Source: JBFMFH01 sp964481395 (GTDB lineage Bacteria > Acidobacteriota > Vicinamibacteria > Vicinamibacterales > JAKQTR01). Taken from it: a DNA stretch of 64,000 nt. Made by a program: the position numbers and the translations under genes. Position 1 is the stretch's first letter, and each line of letters opens with the position of its first letter. The notes under the pieces were generated by a model. That model ran no database searches. It was given only the letters and a program-made list of their open reading frames with translations, and was not told the origin of the DNA. This document shows, piece by piece, positions 57,966 through 64,000 of this stretch. The stretch spans positions 28,769 to 92,768 of the forward strand of contig CAYZYG010000004.1 of NCBI GenBank assembly GCA_964481395.1, given 5' to 3'.

Positions 57966-59069
57966 TCAGATCAGGCAGAGCGCACCGGCAACGGTCAGCG
58001 CCACCAGCCACAGCGCCCACGGCGGCCAGTAATAGAGCGGATAGGGATAGGCCCGGCTCGTGAACGCTTCGCCCGCCGCCGCTCTCGCCCGCGCCTCGGC
58101 ATCCGCGCGGTGGTCCGGGTGCCAGCGGTGGCCCGTCGGCGACACGTACGACGGGGCGTCGAGCACGGGCTGGAAGTACTGCTCGAGCACGAGGTTCTCG
58201 CGCCACGCGGTCTTCACGTCGCCGCCCTCCCACGCCGCGTTCCGGGCCTGCACGTGCTGCAGGCCTTCGGTCATGTACTGGTCCTCCCGCGATAGACGTG
58301 CCGGCCTCGTCAGCGGCGGGGCGGTCTTCCACCGGGCGGCCCGGTCCGCGCTGAGGTCCGCCAGTTCTTCGACTGAGAATCGCGAATCGAATACGCCGAT
58401 CTCCGGGTCGCGAATCTCCTGACCCAGGTGGACGATGTGCACGAAGGCCGCGAGCGCCAGCACGACGGCGGCGGCCAGGCGCGTCACGGCGCGACGCGAG
58501 CCGGGCCGCCATCCGAACGTGAACGGCATCGGCGGTTCCAGACCCGTCGCGAACAGCAGGCCGCATCCGATCGCGACGCCGTTCAGCCAGACGTCGCGCA
58601 GCTCGCCCACGCGCGCCGGAATGAACCACTGGTACGCCTCTTCCGCGATGCCAACGACGAAGGCGGCCATGAACGGCAGCGCGATGGCCGACCAGTCACA
58701 CCTGTCGCGCCACGCCCGGTAGAACAGCAGCGCGATGATGCCGAACTGCACGAAGTGGATGCGTTCCACCGCCCGGACGTTCGGATCGGCGCTGCCCGTG
58801 GCCCAGTCGTACACGGCTCCGGCGGTCACCGCCAAGGCCATGGCCGCATAGCGCAGCGAGCGTCGCTCGCGAATCAATGACAGGCCGTAGAGAACGGCCA
58901 CCAGGAGCGCCGCTCCGATCGCGCCGTTCACGATCAGGCTGAACTGTTCGGGAAAGATCCTGCGTAGCTGGCTTCGCGCTTCGCCCAGGAACGGCGCCGA
59001 CGCCACGAAGACCGCCGAGACGACGATCGCCACAATCAACCGACGGCGCGCGACGCTGGATTCATTCAT
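57966..59069 (-). CDS. VanZ-like membrane protein
   Basis: 367 residues. The VanZ-type stretch EEAYQWFIPARVGELRDVWL then NGVAIGCG (~140-168) follows three or four helices; another helix lies at ~195-213. A soluble part (~215-340) carries FDSRFSVEELADLSADRAAR and THRWHPDHRADAEARAR-like charged sequence, and a last helix closes the chain. VanZ proteins are linked to teicoplanin tolerance in enterococci, but most relatives have no known role. It is a single gene; ATG 59069, with no strong ribosome site. Confidence 0.75.
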   Translation of the reverse strand: MNESSVARRRLIVAIVVSAVFVASAPFLGEARSQLRRIFPEQFSLIVNGAIGAALLVAVLYGLSLIRERRSLRYAAMALAVTAGAVYDWATGSADPNVRAVERIHFVQFGIIALLFYRAWRDRCDWSAIALPFMAAFVVGIAEEAYQWFIPARVGELRDVWLNGVAIGCGLLFATGLEPPMPFTFGWRPGSRRAVTRLAAAVVLALAAFVHIVHLGQEIRDPEIGVFDSRFSVEELADLSADRAARWKTAPPLTRPARLSREDQYMTEGLQHVQARNAAWEGGDVKTAWRENLVLEQYFQPVLDAPSYVSPTGHRWHPDHRADAEARARAAAGEAFTSRAYPYPLYYWPPWALWLVALTVAGALCLI

Positions 59070-59166
59070 CGTCTCTGATCCCTTCAGGCTGCGTCATTCT
59101 ACCTTCGTCAGCGCCGAGCCGGCGTTCGCGTCGCGCGGACTCGCCGCCGCGTGTCATCATGAAATC

Positions 59167-60591
59167 ATGACGCTGCAGCCGTGCCGCCAGACGGTCTTCC
59201 GCTACGTGACCGTGTTCGTGCTCACGACGGGACTGCCGGCCGCGCTCCTTGGGCAGCTGGCTCCGGGAGCCTGGGCCGATCAACCGGCCGGCGGTTCGTC
59301 TGTGATCTTCGCGCAATCCGCTCGTCACGCCGTTTCGGCGCATTCGGCCCGCCTTCGCCCTGCAGGGCTTCGGCGCGGCAAGCTGCACGCGCCCTACCAT
59401 GACATCGAATGGGGCCAGGGGGCATCCACACCCAATCCCCGACCCCCGGTCCCCGGTCCCGACTCGGATCACCGTCTTGTCTCCTCCGGCCGCAGGCCGC
59501 AGCAGGACGTGCCGGCCATGCGCGGGCGCCTGGCGATCGACGGCCGACGCTTCGTCTATCCCGACGGCCGGCAGTTCCACTGGCGCGGCGTCACGGCGTT
59601 CCGGCTGCTCGACTACGTCGCCGACGGTGATGAGGGCAAGGCCGACGCGTTCCTGCAGTGGGCACGCGTCAACGGCTTCAACCTCGTCCGCGTCCTCGGA
59701 TCGCTCTGCTGCTGGTTCGACCTGAAGCCGGAGGCCGCTCAGGCCGCCCTGCCCCGTCTCCTCGAAATGGCCGCCCGGCGCGACCTCTACGTGGAAGTGG
59801 TGGCCCTCGCCGGCACGCGCATGCGCGGGTTCGACATCGAGCAGCACGTGCGGGCCACCGGCGAGATCTGCGGTCGTGCCGAGAACTGCCTCGTGCAGAT
59901 CGCCAACGAGCCGTACCACCCGACGCAGGATCCGCGCCTGTCGCGAACCGCGTACCTGCAGTATCTGGCGGGTCTGCTGCCGGACCGCGTGGTGTACACC
60001 CTCGGCGCTTCGGCCCACGACAAGGCGCATGAGCCGGGCGGCGAGTACGTCACGCGCCACCTCTCGCGCGGAGGCGAGGTCTGGAAGATGGCCGCCCGCG
60101 TCCGCGATCTCGAGCTGCTGTCGGCCGAAACGGGGAAGCCCGTTGTGAGCGGCGAACCCATCGGGGCGTACGAAGCCGTCCAGGCGGGACGCCGCTCGGA
60201 TGACCCGGCCATCTTCTTTGCCTTCGGCATCCTCGGCCGCCTCTTCGACGTCGGCACGACCTTCCACATGGAGGACGGCCTGCACACGGTCGTTCCACGC
60301 GAGAACCAGCAGCGCTGCGCCGAGGCCTTCATCGAAGGCACACGCCTGATTCCCGGCAACGTCAGGCCGGAGTTCCAGAACGCGACCTGGCCGACGAGCC
60401 CGGTCAGGTCGGCACGCTTCGGCCGCGACGTCTGGAAGGTCTACTCGGGCGTCAGCGGATCGCAAGGCTGGACGGTCGCCCTCGGTCTCCGCCGCGATCC
60501 CGGCATCGTCTGGGCCAACGGCTGGGAGCCGACGGGCGTGATCGCCGAGAAGCCCGGCATCCGAGTGTACGCCATCACCAGATTGCCCTGA
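59167..60591 (+). CDS. Exported glycosidase-fold (GH-A clan-like) protein with repeat-derived linker
   Basis: 474 residues from ATG 59167. Residues 1-38 look like a signal peptide. Residues ~60-115 are encoded by two repeats (59347-59383 and a heptanucleotide array near 59440) and form a low-complexity linker (ASTPNPRPPVPGPDSD). From ~118 (MRGRLAIDGRRFVYPDGRQF) a TIM-barrel glycosidase pattern starts: HWRGVTAFRLLDY, WARVNGFNLVRVLGS, and VQIANEPYHP with the Asn-Glu pair at the acid/base position. A nucleophile Glu could be in PVVSGEPIGAYE. Substrate unknown. An alternative start at ATG 59518 would give the domain alone in the cytoplasm. Confidence 0.7.
   Translation: MTLQPCRQTVFRYVTVFVLTTGLPAALLGQLAPGAWADQPAGGSSVIFAQSARHAVSAHSARLRPAGLRRGKLHAPYHDIEWGQGASTPNPRPPVPGPDSDHRLVSSGRRPQQDVPAMRGRLAIDGRRFVYPDGRQFHWRGVTAFRLLDYVADGDEGKADAFLQWARVNGFNLVRVLGSLCCWFDLKPEAAQAALPRLLEMAARRDLYVEVVALAGTRMRGFDIEQHVRATGEICGRAENCLVQIANEPYHPTQDPRLSRTAYLQYLAGLLPDRVVYTLGASAHDKAHEPGGEYVTRHLSRGGEVWKMAARVRDLELLSAETGKPVVSGEPIGAYEAVQAGRRSDDPAIFFAFGILGRLFDVGTTFHMEDGLHTVVPRENQQRCAEAFIEGTRLIPGNVRPEFQNATWPTSPVRSARFGRDVWKVYSGVSGSQGWTVALGLRRDPGIVWANGWEPTGVIAEKPGIRVYAITRLP
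59347..59463. repeat. Dispersed 37-bp repeat and heptanucleotide array inside coding sequence
   Basis: GCCCGCCTTCGCCCTGCAGG to GCAAGC (59347-59383) recurs at 63952-63988. It is followed by CCGACCCCCGGTCCCCGGTC (59440-59459), a G/C heptanucleotide array. Confidence 0.75.
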
Positions 60592-60683
60592 GACGAAGAC
60601 GCTGAGTCATTCGGTGAGGTGCATCCGAGAGCAGGAACCCCGTGACGCTGCGCCTCCCACCACCGAGGACCAGCGTTCCCCGC

Positions 60684-60783
60684 CGTCATTCCCGCGAAGG
60701 CGGGAATCCAGGACTGGGCCCCCGCTTCCGCGGGGGTGACGGAGAACTTGCTTCATCCGGTGAGATGAAGCCCGTCGAAGATG
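60684..60783. repeat. dRS3-like full element (copy 5) and 34-bp repeat (copy 2)
   Basis: CGTCATTCCCGCGAAGGCGG to CCGCGGGGGTGACGG (60684-60741) has inverted ends. GCTTCATCCGGTGAGATGAA to CGAAGATG (60750-60783) matches 20275-20308 at 32 of 34 bases. A partial TCATTCGGTGAGGTG is at 60607. Nothing else lies in 60592-60784. Confidence 0.8.
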
Positions 60784-60784
60784 C

Positions 60785-61696
60785 CTACAGCGGAAACACC
60801 TGCCCTTCGTTCACCACGTCCGTGGCGGTGTCCAGCTCGAGGTTCGTGTGGTTCAGGTGGATGAACCACAGCTTCGCGCGCGAGCCGCGCAGCAGGTCGC
60901 GGGTCACGCTCATCAGCGGGTGGGGGATCTCTTCGATCTTCCGTCCCTTCAGTTCCGACGCCGCCGCGAACGTCCCGTCGAGGAGCAGCACGTCCATGTC
61001 GGCGGCGAGGTCACGGATGCTGCGCGTCCAGGTCTCCCAGCGGTCCGTATCGGGAACGAAGAGCACGCGCGCGCGCGGCCCCTGGATGATGTAGCCCACC
61101 GTGTCGGTGAACTCGTCGCGGTGGGGAACCAGAAGGGGCGTGACGGTCACGCCTCCCGGGAGCGTCGTCGCGACATCCGGCGTGACGATGCGTACGTCGA
61201 TGTGGGCGTCCTTGACGAGCAGGCTCCACGGTGCGTTCGACGTGAGGAATTCGGCCATGCGGCGGGTGCCGTGCACCGGCACGCCGCGCGCGGCGGTGCC
61301 CTCCTTGCCGAGATACATCAACCCCGTGTAGTGGCCGATGTGCGCGTGGGTCAGGAAGATGCCGTCGGGCAGGCGTCCGCCGGCGAGGGCGTGGATCTGC
61401 GCCGGCATGTCCGGCGTCGCATCGAACAGGTACGACTGGCCGGAGACGCGATCGATGATGCCGATCGACGAGATCTTCTCCGCCTTCCGGCGGCCCGCCC
61501 GGACGTCCTCGCATCGCGCTTCGAGGCAGCGCAGGTGCGGGATGCCGGCGTCCTGGGCGATGCCCAGGACGACGAGTTCCCACCGAGGCGGGGGGGTCTG
61601 CGCGCGAAGGCTCACGATGGCCAGCGCCGTGAGACCCGTGAACAGCGCGACGGCCGCCGCTGAGTGTCCGCGCCTCCAGTTCCGACTCCGTCGCAT
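60785..61696 (-). CDS. Exported MBL-fold metallohydrolase (PqqB-like)
   Basis: 303 residues from ATG 61696 with AAGGAG upstream. A signal or anchor (~12-32) is followed by WELVVLGIAQDAGIPHLRCL, typical of the PqqB branch. Metal ligands: THAHIGHYTG (H.H..H; the usual Asp is replaced by Gly), VPHRDEF, VLFVPDTDRW (Asp) and FIHLNHTNLE (late His). PqqB itself acts in PQQ maturation, but the other pqq genes are absent, so this is probably a hydrolase or dioxygenase relative. It starts 16 bases after the upstream membrane-protein gene stops. Confidence 0.82.
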   Translation of the reverse strand: MRRSRNWRRGHSAAAVALFTGLTALAIVSLRAQTPPPRWELVVLGIAQDAGIPHLRCLEARCEDVRAGRRKAEKISSIGIIDRVSGQSYLFDATPDMPAQIHALAGGRLPDGIFLTHAHIGHYTGLMYLGKEGTAARGVPVHGTRRMAEFLTSNAPWSLLVKDAHIDVRIVTPDVATTLPGGVTVTPLLVPHRDEFTDTVGYIIQGPRARVLFVPDTDRWETWTRSIRDLAADMDVLLLDGTFAAASELKGRKIEEIPHPLMSVTRDLLRGSRAKLWFIHLNHTNLELDTATDVVNEGQVFPL

Positions 61697-61712
61697 CGTC
61701 CAACTCCTTCTG

Positions 61713-63911
61713 TCAGCGCCGCCAGGCACGCAGTTCCGCCACTTCCCAATTCCACTTCGGGGACTGCCCCGTCTGCGCGATCCGAATCCGTGCCGAGTCG
61801 TTCGGCGGCAGAGCGAGTTCGATGAACGGCTCGCGCGGGTGGCGCGTGAGTCCCGCAAGGACGTGGGGAAGCACCGAGCCCTCGAACAGCACCGCCACCG
61901 AACCGTCCGGACCAACCGACTCGACCCGCAGGCGCCTGGGATAGTTGGCCAGCGCCCTGATTGGCAGCACGAGGTCCAGCCTCGCAACGTTCCGCTGGCG
62001 GGCCAGCTCGAGATCGAGCCACTCATCGCCGACCTGCGGCTGGCCGTTCAGCCACGTCGAGTGCGCATCACCGTCAACGGCGGCCCACAGACGGTCGGAC
62101 CGGTGGGACGTGGTGACCAGGAAATCGTGCCCCACCGCCATGGGTTGCAGCTCGCCCTGCGCGACCGGGACCGGTGGGGCCCCCTTCAGATGCCAGGCTT
62201 CAAAAGGCAGGAACTCGCGCGCCTCCAGCGTCCACGACGAGCGCGTCAGCGCGTCGCTGAGCGGCTGCGGGTCGATGAAGACTCCGGCAGTCTGATTGCC
62301 GAAGTCCGACCGGTGCAGGACGACGAATCGGATACCCAGCCTCGACAACGCTTCGAGCAGATCGTCGGTCTCATCCGTTCGGTGGACAGGGGTGCCCGGT
62401 CCAGCCAGGAAGTCCTGGAGGATCGAGCCCCAACCGCTGTAGCCGTTCACGATCGGGCGCCCGTGCGCGAGCGTCGCGTACTGGTACGGCAGCGTAAATG
62501 ACTCGAGGTGGGGGCCCGCGATGGGCAACTCGAGCATCGCGCCCTCACTTTGCGTCGCGAGCCACGCATGCAGCGCCGCGCGATGTCGCTGCGCCGCGTC
62601 GAACGGTTCGACGTGCATCGGCGTGCCGAGCCCTTCGGCGAAGATCAGCAGGCTCGCGCCAGCGGCGACGAGCATCGCCAGACGAGGCCGGGGCGCCCTG
62701 GCAAGCAGCCAGGCCATGCCAGCGCCGACGAGCACGGCCAGGGCCAGGGCGACAATCACCACGAACCGCGCCGGCACGCGAAGTCCATCGAAGCCGGGGA
62801 CGGCCGCCATCAGCCAGCCGTAGACTCCCTCGCGAGGCCCGAGCGACAGCAAGACGGCGACGACGGCGAGCGCGTCGTACGACGCCACGTGTCTGCGCCA
62901 CCCCTCGAACGTGCCGGCCCCGTGCCTCCGGGCCAGTACCGTGAGCACACCAGCGCCGGCGAGGACCACGCTCGCGACACCAGGGAACACCGAACGTTCG
63001 GCCGGTGCCTCATCGAGGACGCGTCCCCAGATGGCGAGATCGGCGTCCGCGCGCCAGTAGTCCGTCATCCTGGCGCTGTAGTTCTCCGCTTCTGCCGGGC
63101 TTCGCCTGAGGCCGAGGTCCCGCTGGAGACCGTAGTACGCCGCGGCCACCGGCGCGAAGACGAGGCCGACCACGAGCGCTCCTGCGGCAAGCTCGGCAAG
63201 CATGCGCGCCGGCCGGATCGGGATCGGCTGTTTCCTCAGTGCGGACACGAGCAGCGACACCAACTCGACGCCGCCGACCACCACGACCGCCACCGCGAAG
63301 AAGTACAGGAAATAGCCGTTCGACAGTCCCTGAAGGCAGAAGGCCGCGACGAATCCCGCCAGGGCACGGCGTGACCCGGTCCGGAAGTACCGATGCAGCG
63401 CCCAGAGCGCCACCGGCATCCACCCGGACACGAGCACCTGGATGTGGCTGACGTGCATGACGCGATGTGGGGCGAACGCGAAGGCGACACTCGCCACCCA
63501 GGCCGCATCGCGGCGGCCCCACAATTCCCGCGTGAGGCCGTAGGCCCCGACGCCGGCGAGCACGTACGACGCGAGGAATGCGGTGTTGTAGACGAGGACC
63601 GGGTTGCCGGTCAGCCACTGGAGCGGCGCGGTGAAGACCGCGATGCCGAGCAGGTGTTCCGAGTACGCCAGCGTGCTGCGGAACGGATAGAAGAAGGGTG
63701 CGTCCCACAGGCCGCGCAGGCCGTGGAGGATCCGGTCGGCGTCCCAACCGAGGATGAAGGCGTTGAGGAGCGGGTCGCCCAGATCGCCGGGCAGCGCGGA
63801 TCCCATCCGCCACACGAGCGGCCAGGTGGCCACGATGGCGAGCACGGCGTGTGCCGCGGCGACGGATGTGAGTTCGTAACGCCGCAGGAGTCGCTTCACG
63901 TAATCAGCCAC
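61713..63911 (-). CDS. Large GT-C-like membrane protein with C-terminal discoidin-like domain
   Basis: 732 residues, GTG 63911 (a second GTG at 63899). About ten helices (residues 1-~420) with LPGDLGDPLLNAFILGWDAD in the first periplasmic loop, where GT-C transferases keep their acidic catalytic residue, and FFYPFRSTLAYSEH. A soluble region (~440-580) contains IVNGYSGWGSIL and IRFVVLHRSDF, as in YfhO-type proteins. The last ~140 residues (WLNGQPQVGDEWLDLELARQ ... IRIAQTGQSPKWNWEVAELR) resemble an F5/8 type C sugar-binding domain. It probably transfers or binds surface sugars. It is co-transcribed with the MBL-fold gene. Confidence 0.72.
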   Translation of the reverse strand: MADYVKRLLRRYELTSVAAAHAVLAIVATWPLVWRMGSALPGDLGDPLLNAFILGWDADRILHGLRGLWDAPFFYPFRSTLAYSEHLLGIAVFTAPLQWLTGNPVLVYNTAFLASYVLAGVGAYGLTRELWGRRDAAWVASVAFAFAPHRVMHVSHIQVLVSGWMPVALWALHRYFRTGSRRALAGFVAAFCLQGLSNGYFLYFFAVAVVVVGGVELVSLLVSALRKQPIPIRPARMLAELAAGALVVGLVFAPVAAAYYGLQRDLGLRRSPAEAENYSARMTDYWRADADLAIWGRVLDEAPAERSVFPGVASVVLAGAGVLTVLARRHGAGTFEGWRRHVASYDALAVVAVLLSLGPREGVYGWLMAAVPGFDGLRVPARFVVIVALALAVLVGAGMAWLLARAPRPRLAMLVAAGASLLIFAEGLGTPMHVEPFDAAQRHRAALHAWLATQSEGAMLELPIAGPHLESFTLPYQYATLAHGRPIVNGYSGWGSILQDFLAGPGTPVHRTDETDDLLEALSRLGIRFVVLHRSDFGNQTAGVFIDPQPLSDALTRSSWTLEAREFLPFEAWHLKGAPPVPVAQGELQPMAVGHDFLVTTSHRSDRLWAAVDGDAHSTWLNGQPQVGDEWLDLELARQRNVARLDLVLPIRALANYPRRLRVESVGPDGSVAVLFEGSVLPHVLAGLTRHPREPFIELALPPNDSARIRIAQTGQSPKWNWEVAELRAWRR

Positions 63912-63951
63912 CGGAGACGGTCGGGATGCACATCGCGTCGCGGTCCCGCTC

Positions 63952-63988
63952 GCCCGCCTTCGCCCTCACGGGCTTCGGCGCGGCAAGC
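63952..63988. repeat. Dispersed 37-bp repeat, copy 2
   Basis: GCCCGCCTTCGCCCTCACGG to GCAAGC; three or fewer mismatches to 59347-59383. The window ends 12 bases later, so its full length is unknown. Confidence 0.75.
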
Positions 63989-64000
63989 CGCTCGCCGGCA

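Noticed and set aside
1..64000. tRNA, rRNA, riboswitches, prophage, insertion sequences, replication origin
   Set aside because: No sequence with the needed conserved features was found on either strand by reading.

Overview
The window looks like a scaffold from a high-GC, Gram-negative, probably uncultured bacterium, most likely Acidobacteriota (a Vicinamibacteria-like lineage is my best guess). The reasons are large TonB-dependent receptors of the acidobacterial Oar-like type with a carboxypeptidase-regulatory-like N-terminal domain, a VWFA-related acidobacterial-type secreted protein, M56/BlaI and TonB_C fusions, a 63-residue acidobacterial-style omega subunit, many secreted peptidases and hydrolases, and no plasmid, phage or transposase genes. 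Three runs of N (10, 100 and 10 bases) mark scaffold joins, and at least two of them look spurious.

Layout. 1-5.4 kb: end of a TonB receptor, a UDP-galactopyranose-mutase-like flavoprotein, an ArnT/PMT-like membrane glycosyltransferase, and a PurF-like protein that lacks the N-terminal catalytic cysteine. 5.5-8.3 kb: a sodium:alanine symporter flanked by two copies of a palindromic repeat, a YiiD-type thioesterase, and an HD-domain protein at the end of an addB-addA-HD operon (14.9 to 7.65 kb, minus strand). 15-20 kb: DUF1801 protein, radical SAM protein coupled to a DUF6159-like membrane protein, lipoprotein acid phosphatase, secreted amidohydrolase. 20.4-25.5 kb: a di-haem peroxidase, then a BlaI repressor, an M56 peptidase fused to TPR and two TonB C-terminal domains, and a smaller two-domain TonB paralogue. 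25.6-35.2 kb: VWFA protein and sialidase-like protein, rpoZ, a cold-shock protein, MltB-type transglycosylase, M28 and S9 peptidases. 35.6-38.4 kb: a monohaem cytochrome c fused to an outer-membrane barrel, followed by a pentahaem cytochrome. 38.6-46.6 kb: a gene set that fits D-amino-acid and peptide scavenging (D-cysteine desulfhydrase, RidA, YheO/DauR-type regulator, M55 D-aminopeptidase, TonB receptor, gamma-glutamyltransferase). 46.7-49.5 kb: trkA-trkH potassium uptake. 49.8-64 kb: serine hydrolase, CDP-alcohol phosphotransferase pair, GtrA protein, APC permease, tRNA-dihydrouridine synthase, glutamine synthetase, VanZ-like protein, glycosidase-fold protein, MBL-fold hydrolase and a large membrane protein with a C-terminal discoidin-like domain.

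The most unusual feature runs through the whole window. At least fourteen places carry short degenerate tandem arrays with a strict 7-bp period, each with a different unit sequence. They sit mostly at gene ends. Several supply the last codons and the stop of a gene, one seems to have removed the stop of gtrA, and three lie inside coding sequence (addB, the S9 peptidase, the glycosidase-fold protein). Four further dispersed palindromic repeat families and a dRS3-like element family also occur in two or more copies each. No tRNA, rRNA, CRISPR array, insertion sequence or prophage was seen.
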